Source: Viola odorata (lineage: Eukaryota; Streptophyta; Magnoliopsida; Malpighiales; Violaceae). Taken from it: 64,000 nt of DNA. Of this stretch, positions 26,319 through 38,600 are shown one piece after another. The position numbers and the translations under genes are program-made. Below the pieces are notes generated by a model. It ran no database searches. It was not told the DNA's origin and saw nothing but the letters and a program-made list of their open reading frames with translations. Within the stretch, counting starts at the first letter, position 1; every line of letters starts with the position of its first letter. The stretch lies in the NCBI GenBank assembly GCA_963691705.1, contig OY829537.1, forward strand, positions 57,760,304-57,824,303, written 5' to 3'.

Positions 26319-28243
26319 GGTCACGTCCGCGCATGTCATCTCTTAAGCGTTGTGAAGGGTCACGTCCCCATATCATGTTTTTAATGTTGTGTCTGGTCAC
26401 GTCTGCACAGTCGTCATATAATGTTGTGTCAGGTCACGTCCGCACATGTTGTCTGTTAAGCGTTGTGAAAGGTCACGTCCCCACATCGTGTTGTTAATGT
26501 TGTGTCTGGTCACGTCCACACATGTCGTCTGATAATGTTGTGTCTGGTCACGTCCGCATATATCGTCTGTTAAGCGTTGTGAAGGGTCATGTCGCCACAT
26601 CGTGTTTTTAATATTGTGTCTGGTCACGTCCGCACATGTCATCTCTTAAGCGTTGTGAAGGGTCACGCCCCCACCTCGTGTTATTAATGTTGTGTCTGGT
26701 CACGTCCGCACAGTCGTGTGATAAAGTAGTGTCTGGTCACGTCCGCACATGTTGTCAGTTAAACGTTGTCAAGGGTCACGTCCCCACATCGTGTTTTTAA
26801 TGGTGTGTTTGGTCACGTCCGCACAGTCGTCTGATAATGTTGTGTCTGGTCACGTCCGCACATGTTGTCTGTTAAGCGTTGTGAAGGGTCACGTCCTCAC
26901 ATCGTGTTTTTAATGGTGTGTTTGGTCACGTCCGCACAGTCGTCTTATAATGTTGTGTCTGGTCATGTCTGCACATGTTGTCTGTCAAGCATTGTGAAGG
27001 GTCACGTCCCGACATCGTGTATTTAATGTTGTGTTTGGTCAGCTACGCACATGTCGTCTGATAATGTTGTGTCTGGTCACGTCCGCACATGTCATATCTT
27101 AAGCGTTGTGAAAGGTCACGACCCCACATCGTGTTGTTAATGTTGTGTCTGGTCACGTCCACACATGTCGTCTAATAATGTTGTGTCTGGTCACGTCCGC
27201 ATATATCGTCTGTTAAGCGTTATGAAGGGTCAGGTCCCCACATCGTGTTTTTAATATTGTGTCTGGTCACGTCCGCACATGTCATCTCTTAAGCGTTGTG
27301 AAGGGTCACGCCCCCACCTCGTGTTATTAATGTTGTGTCTGGTCACGTCCGCACAATCGTGTGATAAAGTTGTGTCTGGTCACGTCCGCACAAGTCATCT
27401 CTTAAGCTTTGTGAAGGGTCACGTCCGTACAGTCGTCTGATAATGTTGTGTCTGGTCACTTCCGCACATGTTGTCTGTTAAGCGTTGTGAAGGGTCATGT
27501 CCCCACATTGTGTTTTTAATGTTGTGTCTCGTCACGTCCGCACAGTCGTCTGATAATGTTGTGTCTGGTAACTTCCGCACAGTCGTCTGATAATGTTGTG
27601 TCTGGTCACTTCCGCACATGTTGTCTGTTAAGCGTTGTGAAGGGTCACGTCCCGACATCGTGTATTTAATGTTGTGTTTGGTCAGGTACGCACATGTCGT
27701 CTGATAATGTTGTGTCTGGTCACTTCCGCACATGTTGTCTGTTAAGCGTTGTGAAGGGTCACGTCCCCACATTGTGTTTTTAATGTTGTGTCTCGTCACG
27801 TCCGCACAGTCGTTTGATAATGTTGTGTCTGGTCACTTCCGCACATGTTGTCTGTCGAGCGTTGTGAAGGGTCACGTCCCCACATCGTGTATTTAATTGT
27901 GTGTGGTCAGGTACGCACATGTCGTCTGATAATGTTGTGTCTGGTCACTTCCGCACATGTTGTCTGTTAAGCGTTGTGAAGGGTCACGTCCCCACATCAT
28001 GTTGTTAATGTTGTGTCAGGTCACGTCCACATATGTCGTCTGATAATGTTGTGTCTGGTCACGTCCGCACATGTCATCTCTTAAGCGTTGTGAAGGGTCA
28101 CGCCCCCACCTCGTGTTATTAATGTTGTGTCTGGTCACGTCCCCACAGTCGTGTGATAAAGTTGTGTCTAGTCACGTCCCCACATCGTGTTTTTAAGGGT
28201 GTGTTTGGTCACGTCCGCACAGACGTCTGATAATGTTATTTCT
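26319..28243. repeat. Middle-array HOR copy 2 (1,925 bp)
   Basis: Begins with the variant marker GGTCACGTCCGCGCATG. It lacks the internal 642-bp-spaced marker present in copies 1 and 3, because the segment after about 26930 skips several hundred bases. It has the AACTTCCGCACAGTCG variant (near 27569) shared only with copy 3 (near 30024). Confidence 0.82.
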
Positions 28244-30624
28244 GGTCACGTCCGCGCATGTCATCTCTTAAGCGTTGTGAAGGGTCACGTCCCCATATCA
28301 TGTTTTTAATGTTGTGTATGGTCACGTCTGCACAGTCGTCATATAATGTTGTGTCAGGTCACGTCCGCACATGTTGTCTGTTAAGCGTTGTGAAAGGTCA
28401 CGTCCCCACATCGTGTTGTTAATGTTGTGTCTGGTCACGTCCACACATGTCGTCTGATAATGTTGTGTCTGGTCACGTCCGCATATATCGTCTGTTAAGC
28501 GTTGTGAAGGGTCATGTCGCCACATCGTGTTTTTAATATTGTGTCTGGTCACGTCCGCACATGTCATCTCTTAAGCGTTGTGAAGGGTCACGCCCCCACC
28601 TCGTGTTATTAATGTTGTGTCTGGTCACGTCCGCACAGTCGTGTGATAAAGTTGTGTCTGGTCACGTCCGCACATGTTGTCAGTTAAACGTTGTCAAGGG
28701 TCACGTCCCCACATCGTGTTTTTAATGGTGTGTTTGGTCACGTCCGCACAGTCGTCTGATAATGTTGTGTCTGGTCACGTCCGTACATGTTGTCTGTTAA
28801 GCGTTGTGAAGGGTCACGTCCTCACATCGTGTTTTTAATGGTGTGTTTGGTCACGTCCGCACAGACGTCTGATAATGTTATTTCTGGTCACGCCCGCGCA
28901 TGTCATCTCTTAAGCGTTGTGAAGGGTCACGTCCCCATATCATGTTTTTAATGTTGTGTCTGGTCACGTCTGCACAGTCGTCATATAATGTTGTGTCAGG
29001 TCACGTCCGCACATGTTGTCTGTTAAGCGTTGTGAAAGGTCACGTCCCCACATCGTGTTGTTAATGTTGTGTCTGGTCACGTCCACACATGTCGTCTGAT
29101 AATGTTGTGTCTGGTCACATCCGTACATGTCATCTCTTAAGCATTGTGAAGGGTCACGTCCGCACAGTCGTCTGATAATATTGTATCTGGTCAGTTCCGC
29201 ACATATTGTCTGTTAAGCGTTGTGAAGGGTCACGTCCCCACATCGTGTTTTTAATGGTGTGTTTGGTCACGTCCGCACAGTCGTCTTATAATGTTGTGTC
29301 TGGTCATGTCTGCACATGTTGTCTGTCAAGCATTGTGAAGGGTCACGTCCCGACATCGTGTATTTAATGTTGTGTTTGGTCAGCTACGCACATGTCGTCT
29401 GATAATGTTGCGTCTGGTCACGTCCGCACATGTTGTCTGTTAAGCGTTGTAAAGGGTCACGTCCCCACATCATGTTGTTAATGTTGTGTCAGGTCACGTC
29501 CACATATGTCGTCTGATAATGTTGTGTCTGGTCACGTCCGCACATGTCATATCTTAAGCGTTGTGAAAGGTCACGGCCCCACATCGTGTTGTTAATGTTG
29601 TGTCTGGTCACGTCCACACATGTCGTCTAATAATGTTGTGTCTGGTCACGTCCGCATATATCGTCTGTTAAGCGTTATGAAGGGTCAGGTCCCCACATCG
29701 TGTTTTTAATATTGTGTCTGGTCACGTCCGCACATGTCATCTCTTAAGCGTTGTGAAGGGTCACGCCCCCACCTCGTGTTATTAATGTTGTGTCTGGTCA
29801 CGTCCGCACAATCGTGTGATAAAGTTGTGTCTAGTCACGTCCGCACAAGTCATCTCTTAAGCTTTGTGAAGGGTCACGTCCGTACAGTCGTCTGATAATG
29901 TTGTGTCTGGTCACTTCCGCACATTTTGTCTGTTAAGCGTTGTGAAGGGTCATGTCCCCACATTGTGTTTTTAATGTTGTGTCTCGTCACGTCCGCACAG
30001 TCGTCTGATAATGTTGTGTCTGGTAACTTCCGCACAGTCGTCTGATAATGTTGTGTCTGGTCACTTCCGCACATGTTGTCTGTTAAGCGTTGTGAAGGGT
30101 CACGTCGCGACATCGTGTATTTAATGTTGTGTTTGGTCAGGTACGCACATGTCGTCTGATAATGTTGTGTCTGGTCACTTCCGCACATGTTGTCTGTTAA
30201 GCGTTGTGAAGGGTCACGTCCCCACATTGTGTTTTTAATGTTGTGTCTCGTCACGTCCGCACAGTCGTTTGATAATGTTGTGTCTGGTCACTTCCGCACA
30301 TGTTGTCTGTCGAGCGTTGTGAAGGGTCACGTCCCCACATCGTGTATTTAATTGTGTGTGGTCAGGTACGCACATGTCGTCTGATAATGTTGTGTCTGGT
30401 CACTTCCGCACATGTTGTCTGTTAAGCGTTGTGAAGGGTCACGTCCCCACATCATGTTGTTAATGTTGTGTCAGGTCACGTCCACATATGTCGTCTGATA
30501 ATGTTGTGTCTGGTCACGTCCGCACATGTCATCTCTTAAGCGTTGTGAAGGGTCACGCCCCCACCTCGTGTTATTAATGTTGTGTCTGGTCACGTCCCCA
30601 CAGTCGTGTGATAAAGTTGTGTCT
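28244..30624. repeat. Middle-array HOR copy 3 (~2,380 bp)
   Basis: Begins with the same variant marker as copy 2, has the internal marker at 28886 and retains about 530 bp missing from copy 2. From about 29800 it follows copy 2 at an offset of about 2,455 bp. The right end is set at the AGTCACGTCC monomer at 30625, where the order changes. Confidence 0.78.
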
Positions 30625-31329
30625 AGTCACGTCCGCACATGTTGTCTGTTAAGCGTTGTGAAGGGTCACGTCCCCATATCATGTTTTTAATGTTGTGTCT
30701 GGTCACGTCTGCACAGTCGTCATATAATGTTGTGTCAGGTCACGTCCGCACATGTTGTCTGTTAAGCGTTGTGAAAGGTCACGTCCCCACATCGTGTTGT
30801 TAATGTTGTGTCTGGTCACGTCCACACATGTCGTCTGATAATGTTGTGTCTGGTCACATCCGTACATGTCATCTCTTAAGCATTGTGAAGGGTCACGTCC
30901 GCACAGTCGTCTGATAATATTGTATCTGGTCAGTTCCGCACATATTGTCTGTTAAGCGTTGTGAAGGGTCACGTCCCCACATCGTATTTTTAATGGTGTG
31001 TTTGGTCACGTCCGCACAGTCGTCTTATAATGTTGTGTCTGGTCATGTCTGCACATGTTGTCTGTCAAGCATTGTGAAGGGTCACGTCCACATATGTCGT
31101 CTGATAATGTTGTGTCTGGTCACTTCTGCACAGTCGTCTGATAATGTTGTGTCTGGTCACTTCCGCACATGTTGTCTGTCAAGCGTTGTGAAGGGTCACG
31201 TCCCCACATTGTGTATTTAATGTTGTGTTTGGTCAGGTACGCACATGTCGTCTGATAATGTTGTGTCTGGTCACGTCCGCACATGTTGTCTGTTAAGCGC
31301 TGTGAAGGGTCACGTCCCCACATCATGTT
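30625..31329. repeat. Satellite segment, rearranged order
   Basis: Ordinary B, C and A monomers in an order pieced together from other parts of the array. A junction near 31090 joins a GTCCACATATG monomer to the CACTTCTGCACAGTCG type. No unique sequence. Confidence 0.75.
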
Positions 31330-32735
31330 GTTAATGTTGTGTCAGGTCACGTCCACATATGTCGTCTGATAATGTTGTGTCTGGTCACGTCCTCACATGT
31401 CATCTCTTAAGCGTTGTGAAAGGTCACGGCCCCATATCGTGTTGTTAATGGTGTGTTTGGTCACTTCTGCACATGTCGTCTGATAATTCTATGTCTGCTC
31501 ACGTCCGCACATGTTGTCTGTTAAGCGTTGTGAAGGGTCACGTCCGCACATCATATTTTAAATGTTGTGTCTGGTCACGTCTGCAGAGTCGTCTGATAAT
31601 ATTGTGTCAGGTCACGTCCGCACATGTTGTCTGTTAGGCGTTGTGAAAGGTCACGTCCCCACAACATGTTGTTAATGTTGTGTCAGGTCACGTCCACATA
31701 TGTCGTCTGATAATGTTGTGTCTGGTCACGCCTGCACATGTCATCTCTTAAGCGTTGTGAAAGGTCACGGCCCCACATCGTGTTGTTAATGTTGTGTCTG
31801 GTCACGTCCGCATATATCGTCTGTTAAGCGTTGAGAAGGATCATGTCGCCACATCGTGTTTTTAATATTGTGTCTGGTCACGTCCGCACATGTCATCTCT
31901 TAAGCGTTGTGAAGGGTCACGCCCCCACCTCGTGTTATTAATGTTGTGTCTGGTCACGTCCGCACAGTCGTGTGATAAAGTTGTGTCTGGTCACGTCCGC
32001 ACATGTTGTCAGTTAAACGTTGTGAAGGGTCACGTCCCCACATCGTGTTTTTAATGGTGTGTTTGGTCACGTCCGCACAGTCGTCTGATAATGTTGTGTC
32101 TGGTCACTTCCGCACATGTTGTCTGTCAAGCGTTGTGAAGGGTCACGTCCCCACATCGTGTATTTAATGTTGTGTTTGGTCAGGTACGCACATGTCGTCT
32201 GATAATGTTGTGTCTGGTCACATCCGCACATGTCATCTCTTAAGCTTTGTGAAGGGTCACGTCCGCACAGTCGTGTGATAAAGTTATGTCTGGTCACGTC
32301 CGCACATGTTGTCAGTTAAGCGTTGTCAAGGGTCACGTCCCCACATCGTGTTTTTAATGGTGTGTTTGGTCACGTCCCCACATCGTGTATTTAATGTTGT
32401 GTTTGGTCAGGTACGCACATGTCGTCTGATAATGTTGTGTCTGGTCACTTCCGCACATGTTGTCTGTCAAGCGTTGTGAAGGGTCACGTCCCCACATCGT
32501 GTATTTAATGTTGTGTTTGGTCAGGTACGCACATGTCGTCTGATAATGTTGTGTCTGGTCACATCCGCACATGTCATCTCTTAAGCTTTGTGAAGGGTCA
32601 CGTCCGTACAGTCGTCTGATAATGTTGTGTCTGGTCACTTCCGCACATGTTGTCTGTCGAGCGTTGTGAAGGGTCACGTCCCCACATCGTGTATTTAATG
32701 TTGTGTTTGGTCAGGTACGCACATGTCGTCTGATA
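31330..32735. repeat. Displaced ~1.4-kb segmental duplication, copy 1
   Basis: Shares unusual monomers with about 35905-37338 at an offset of 4,575 bp, later 4,612 bp. Markers are AATTCTATGTCTGCTCACG (31485), CACATCATATTTTAAATG (near 31549), the CTGCAGAGTCG monomer (near 31581) and CCCACAACATG (near 31658). The 37-bp change in offset is one extra A monomer in the other copy near 36680. End points are approximate. Confidence 0.8.
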
Positions 32736-35700
32736 ATGTTGTGTCTGGTCACTTCCGCACATGTTGTCTGTTAAGCGTTGTGAAGGGTCACGTCCCCACA
32801 TCATGTTGTTAATGTTGTGTCAGGTCACGTCCACATATGTCGTCTGATAATGTTGTGTCTGGTCACGTCCGCACATGTCATCTCTTAAGCGTTGTGAAGG
32901 GTCACGCCCCCACCTCGTGTTATTAATGTTGTGTCTGGTCACGGCCCCACAGTCGTGTGATAAAGTTGTGTCTGGTCACGTCCGCACATGTTGTCTGTTA
33001 AGCGTTGTGAAGGGTCACGTCCCCACATCGTGTTTTTAAGGGTGTGTTTGGTCACGTCCGCACAGTCGTCTGATAGTGTTGTGTCTGGTCACGTCCGCAC
33101 ATGTTGTCTGTTAAGCGTTGTGAAGGGTCACGTCCTCACATCGTGTTTTTAATGGTATGTTTGGTCACGTCCGCACAGACGTCTGATAATGTTATTTCTG
33201 GTCACGCCCGCGCATGTCATCTCTTAAGCGTTGTGAAGGGTCACGTCCCCATATCATGTTTTTAATGTTGTGTCTGGTCACGTCTGCACAGTCGTCATAT
33301 AATGTTGTGTCAGGTCACCTCCGCACATGTTGTCTGTTAAGCGTTGTGAAAGGTCACGTCCCCACATCGTGTTGTTAATGTTGTGTCTGGTCACGTCCAC
33401 ACATGTCGTCTGATAATGTTGTGTCTCGTCACATCCGTACATGTCATCTCTTAAGCATTGTGAAGGGTCACGCCCGCACAGTCGTCTGATAATATTGTAT
33501 CTGGCCAGTTCCGCACATGTTGTCTGTTCAGCGTTGTGAAGGGTCACGTCCCCACATCGTGTTTTTAATGGTGTGTTTGGTCACGTCCGCACAGTCGTCT
33601 TATAATGTTGTGTCTGGTCATGTCTGCACATGTTGTCTGTCAAGCATTGTGAAGGGTCACGTCCCGACATCGTGTATTTAATGTTGTGTTTGGTCAGCTA
33701 CGCACATGTCGTCTGATAATGTTGTGTCTGGACACGTCCGCACATGTTGTCTGTTAAGCGTTGTGAAGGGTCACGTCCCCACATCATGTTGTTAATGGTG
33801 TGTCAGGTCACGTCCACATATGTCGTCTGATAATGTTGTGTCTGGTCACGTCCGCACATGTCATATCTTAAGCGTTGTGAAAGGTCACGGCCCCATATCA
33901 TGTTTTTAATGTTGTGTCTGGTCACGTCTGGACAGTAGTCATATAATGTTGTGTCAGGTCACGTCCGCACATGTTGTCTGTTAAGCGTTGTGAAAGGTCA
34001 CGTCCCCACATCGTGTTGTTAATGTTGTGTCTGGTCACGTCCACACATGTCGTCTGATAAGTTTGTGTCTGGTCACATCCGTACATGTCATCTCTTAAGC
34101 ATTGTGAAGGGTCACGTCTGCACAGTCGTCTGATAATATTGTATCTGGTCAGTTCCGCACATATTGTCTGTTAAGCGTTGTGGAGGGTCACGTCCCCACA
34201 TCGTGTTTTTAATGGTGTGTTTGGTCACGTCCGCACAGTCGTCTTATAATGTTGTGTCTGGTCATGTCTGCACATGTTGTCTGTCAAGCATTGTGAAGGG
34301 TCACGTCCCGACATCGTGTATTTAATGTTGTGTTTGGTCAGCTACGCACATGTCGTCTGATAATGTTGTGTCTGGTCACGTCCGCATATGTTGTCTGTTA
34401 AGCGTTGTGAAGGGTCACGTCCCCACATCATGTTGTTAATGTTGTGTCAGGTCACGTCCACATATGTCGTCTGATAATATTGTGTCTGGTCACGTCCGCA
34501 CATGTCATATCTTAAGCGTTGTGAAAGGTCACGGCCCCACATCGTGTTGTTAATGTTGTGTCTGGTCACGTCCACACATGTCGTCTAATAATGTTGTGTC
34601 TGGTCACGTCCGCATATATCTTCTGTTAATCGTTATGAAGGGTCAGGTCCCCACATCGTGTTTTTAATATTGTGTCTGGTCACGTCCGCACATGTCATCT
34701 CTTAAGCGTTGTGAAGGGTCACGCCCCCACCTCGTGTTATTAATGTTGTGTCTGGTCACGTCCGCACAATTGTGTGATAAAGTTGTGTCTGGTCATGTCC
34801 GCACAAGTCATCTCTTAAGCTTTGTGAAGGGTCACGTCCGTACAGTCGTCTGATAATGTTGTGTCTGGTCACTTCCGCATATGTTGTCTGTTAAGCGTTG
34901 TGAAGGGTCATGTCCCCACATTGTGTTTTTAATTTTGTGTCTCGTCACGTCCGCACAGTCGTCTGATAATGTTGTGTCTGGTCACTTCCGCACAAGTCAT
35001 CTCTTAAGCTTTGTGAAGGGTCACGTCCGTACAGTCGTCTGATAATGTTGTGTCTGGTCACTTCCGCACATGTTGTCTGTTAAGCGTTGTGAAGGGTCAC
35101 GTCCCCACATTGTGTTTTTAATGTTGTGTCTCGTCACGTCCGCACAGTCGTTTGATAATGTTGTGTCTGGTCACTTCTGCACAGTCGTCTGATAATGTTG
35201 TGTCTGGTCACTTCCGCACATGTTGTCTGTCAAGCGTTGTGAAGGGTCACGTCCCCACATCGTGTATTTAATGTTGTGTTTGGTCAGGTACGCACATGTC
35301 GTCTGACAATGTTGTGTCTGGTCACGTCCGCACATGTTGTCTGTTAAGCGTTGTGAAGGGTCACGTCCTCACATCGTGTTTTTAATGTTGTGTCAGGTCA
35401 CGTCCCCATATGTCGTCTGATAATGTTGTGTCTGGTCACGTCCGCACATGTCATCTCTTAAGCGTTGTGAAAGGTCACGGGTCCACATCGTGTTGTTAAT
35501 GGTGTGTTTGGTCACTTCCGCACATGTCGTCTGATAATTCTATGTCTGCTCACGTCCGCACATGTTGTCTGTTAAGCGTTGTGAAGGGTCACGTCCCCAC
35601 ATCGTGTTGTTAATGTCTGGTCACGCCCCCACATCGTGTTGTTAATGTTGTGTCAGGTCACGTCCCCATATGTCGTCTGATAATGTTGTGTCTGGTCACG

Positions 35701-35904
35701 TCCGCACATGTTGTCTGTTAAGCGTTGTGAAGGGTCACGTCCTCACATCGTGTTTTTAATGGTGTGTTTGGTGACGTCCGCTCAGACGTCTGATAATGTT
35801 ATTTCTGGTCAGGCCCGCGCATGTCATCTATTAAGCGTTGTGAAGGGTCACGTCCCCATATCATGTTTTTAATATTGTGTCTGGTCACGGCCCCACATCG
35901 TGTT
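32736..35904. repeat. Mosaic satellite segment
   Basis: A patchwork of monomers with one regular phase marker (33200) and one degraded marker near 35809 (GGTCAGGCCCGCGCATG). A 640-bp-scale local repeat is visible: CAGTCGTCATATAATG near 33289 recurs as CAGTAGTCATATAATG near 33931. A third AATTCTATGTCTGCTCACG monomer lies near 35536. A 32-bp truncated C monomer lies at 35587-35618. Private variants are commoner than in the flanking arrays. Confidence 0.75.
35587..35618 (+). repeat. Truncated 32-bp C monomer
   Basis: This C monomer reads GTTGTTAATGTCT where the class normally reads GTTGTTAATGTTGTGTCT, so five bases are missing. Short direct repeats (TGT/TGTTGTGT) at the break make replication slippage or microhomology repair likely. 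I saw the change only here. Confidence 0.85.
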
Positions 35905-37338
35905 GTTAATGTTGTGTCAGGTCACGTCCACATATGTCGTCTAATAATGTTGTGTCTGGTCACGTCCGCACATGTCATCTCTTAAGCGTTGTGAAAGGTC
36001 ACGGCCCCACATCGTGTTGTTAATGGTGTGTTTGGTCACTTCTGCACATGTCGTCTGATAATTCTATGTCTGCTCACGTCCGCACATGTTGTCTGTTAAG
36101 CGTTGTGAAGGGTCACGTCCGCACATCATATTTTAAATGCTATGTCTGGTCACGTCTGCAGAGTCGTCTGATAATATTGTGTCAGGTCACGTCCGCACAT
36201 GTTGTCTGTTAGGCGTTGTGAAAGGTCACGTCCCCACAACATGTTGTTAATGTTGTGTCAGGTCACGTCCACATATGTCGTCTGATAATGTTGTGTCTGG
36301 TCACGCCTGCACATGTCATCTCTTAAGCGTTGGGAAAGGTCACGGCCCCACATCGTGTTGTTAATGTTGTGTCTGGTCACGTCCGCATATATCGTCTGTT
36401 AAGCGTTGAGAAGGGTCATGTCGCCACATCGTGTTTTTAATATTGTGTCTGGTCACGTCCGCACATGTCATCTCTTAAGCGTTGTGAAGGGTCACGCCCC
36501 CACCTCGTGTTATTAATGTTGTGTCTGGTCACGTCCGCACAGTCGTGTGATAAAGTTGTGTCTGGTCACGTCCGCACATGTTGTCAGTTAAACGTTGTCA
36601 AGGGTCACGTCCCCACATCGTGTTTTTAATGGTGTGTTTGGTCACGTCCGCACAGTCGTCTGATTATGTTGTGTCTGGTCACTTCCGCACAGTCGTCTGA
36701 TAATGTTGTGTCTGGTCACTTCCGCACATGTTGTCTGTCAAGCGTTGTGAAGGGTCACGTCCCCACATCGTTTATTTAATGTTGTGTTTGGTCAGGTACG
36801 CACATGTCGTCTGATAATGTTGTGTCTGGTCACATCCGCACATGTCATCTCTTAAGCTTTGTGAAGGGTCACGTCCGCACAGTCGTGTGATAAAGTTATG
36901 TCTGGTTACGTCCGCACATGTTGTCAGTTAAGCGTTGTCAAGGGTCACGTCCCCACATCGTGTTTTTAATGGTGTGTTTGGTCACGTCCCCACATCGTGT
37001 ATTTAATGTTGTGTTTGGTCAGGTACGCACATGTCGTCTGATAATGTTGTGTCTGGTCACTTCTGCACATGTTGTCTGTCAAGCGTTGTGAAGGGTCACG
37101 TCCCCACATCGTGTATTTAATGTTGTGTTTGGTCAGGTACGCACATGTCGTCTGATAATGTTGTGTCTGGTCACATCCGCACATGTCATCTCTTAAGCTT
37201 TGTGAAGGGTCACGTCCGTACAGTCGTCTGATAATGTTGTGTCTGGTCACTTCCGCACATGTTGTCTGTCGAGCGTTGTGAAGGGTCACGTCCCCACATC
37301 GTGTATTTAATGTTGTGTTTGGTCAGGTACGCACATGT
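35905..37338. repeat. Displaced ~1.4-kb segmental duplication, copy 2
   Basis: Second copy of 31330-32735. It carries the same rare monomers (AATTCTATGTCTG at 36060, CACATCATATTTTAAATG near 36123) plus private changes such as AAATGCTATGTCTGG and TTGGGAAAGGTCACGG (near 36331). It ends abruptly at 37338, where the orientation flips. Confidence 0.8.
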
Positions 37339-37390
37339 CAGACGACTGTGCAGAAGTGACCAGACACAACATTATCAAACGACTGTGCGG
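37339..37390 (-). repeat. Inverted monomer patch 1
   Basis: Fifty-two bases read as the reverse complement of the array: CAGACGACTGTGCAGAAGTG, then CAGACACAACATTATC, then AAACGACTGTGCGG. Read on the minus strand this is the A-A pair seen elsewhere as CCGCACAGTCGTTTGATAATG followed by TTGTGTCTGGTCACTTC. Left break GCACATGT/CAGACG; right break TGCGG/ACATGTCG. The switch back is to a normal ACATGTCGTCTGATAATG. Confidence 0.92.
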
Positions 37391-37684
37391 ACATGTCGTC
37401 TGATAATGTTTGGTCAGCTACGCACATGTCGTCTGATAATGTTGTGTCTGGTCACGTCTGCACATGTTGTCTGTTAAGCGTTGTGAAGGGTCACGTCCCC
37501 ACATCATGTTGTTAATGTTGTGTCAGGTCACGTCCACATATGTCGTCTGATAATGTTGTGTCTGGTCACGTCCGCACATGTCATATCTTAAGCGTTGTGA
37601 AAGGTCACGGCCCCACATCGTGTTGTTAATGTTGTGTCTGGTCACGTCCACACATGTCGTCTAATAATGTTGTGTCTGGTCACG
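37391..37684. repeat. Forward satellite between the inverted patches
   Basis: Normal-orientation monomers starting with the unusual junction ACATGTCGTCTGATAATG/TTTGGTCAGC, in which about four bases (TGTG) of an A monomer are lost. The same 294 bases recur at 37786-38079 (offset 395), so this stretch was duplicated with its neighbouring inversion. Confidence 0.88.
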
Positions 37685-37785
37685 AAGACACATTATCAGA
37701 CGACTGTGCAGAAGTGACCAGACACAACATTATCAGACGACTGTGCAGAAGTGACCAGACACAACATTATCAAACGACTGTGCGG
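37685..37785 (-). repeat. Inverted monomer patch 2
   Basis: About 101 bases in reverse orientation. They contain the same sequence as patch 1 (37734-37785 equals 37339-37390) preceded by about 49 more inverted bases (ACACATTATCAGACGACTG, then TGCAGAAGTGACCAGACAC). The left break is CACG/AAGACACATT. The second patch therefore preserves more of the original inverted segment than the first. Confidence 0.9.
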
Positions 37786-38600
37786 ACATGTCGTCTGATA
37801 ATGTTTGGTCAGCTACGCACATGTCGTCTGATAATGTTGTGTCTGGTCACGTCTGCACATGTTGTCTGTTAAGCGTTGTGAAGGGTCACGTCCCCACATC
37901 ATGTTGTTAATGTTGTGTCAGGTCACGTCCACATATGTCGTCTGATAATGTTGTGTCTGGTCACGTCCGCACATGTCATATCTTAAGCGTTGTGAAAGGT
38001 CACGGCCCCATATCGTGTTGTTAATGTTGTGTCTGGTCACGTCCACACATGTCGTCTAATAATGTTGTGTCTGGTCACGTCCGCATATATCGTCTGTTAA
38101 GCGTTATGAAGGGTCAGGTCCCCACATCGTGTTTTTAATATTGTGTCTGGTCACGTCCGCACATGTCATCTCTTAAGCGTTGTGAAGGGTCACGCCCCCA
38201 CCTCGTGTTATTAATGTTGTGTCTGGTCACGTCCGCACAATCGTGTGATAAAGTTGTGTCTGGTCACGTCCGCACAAGTCATCTCTTAAGCTTTGTGAAG
38301 GGTCACGTCCGTACAGTCGTCTGATAATGTTGTGTCTGGTCACTTCCGCACATGTTGTCTGTTAAGCGTTGTGAAGGGTCATGTCCCCACATTGTGTTTT
38401 TAATGTTGTGTCTCGTCACGTCCGCACAGTCGTTTGATAATGTTGTGTCTGGTCACTTCTGCACAGTCGTCTGATAATGTTGTGTCTGGTCACTTCCGCA
38501 CATGTTGTCTGTCAAGCGTTGTGAAGGGTCACGTCCTCACATCGTGTTTTTAATGGTGTGTTTGGTCACGTCCGCACAGACGTCTGATAATGTTATTTCT
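37786..38600. repeat. Forward satellite leading into the right array
   Basis: The first 294 bases repeat 37391-37684. From about 38080 the order becomes that of the right-array HOR (CGCATATATCG, CGCCCCCACCTCG, CACAATCGTGTGATAAAG, then CACAAGTCATCTC monomers) and runs to the first right-array marker at 38601. Confidence 0.8.

Noticed and set aside
27419..27799. Open reading frames of 67-126 codons, the longest on the minus strand at 27419-27799 and 29874-30254, with repeated Asp-Pro-Ser-Gln-Arg-Leu peptides
   Set aside because: A 114-bp B-C-A trimer is 38 codons, so stop-free monomers give repeated peptides by chance. 37-bp A monomers break the frame every few hundred bases. The peptides are simple translations of the satellite, with no start context, domain or codon constraint.
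37339..37785. Inverted patches as terminal inverted repeats of a transposon or integrated element
   Set aside because: The sequence between and inside them is ordinary satellite, with no transposase, no unique interior and no target-site duplication. An inversion followed by tandem duplication explains them fully.
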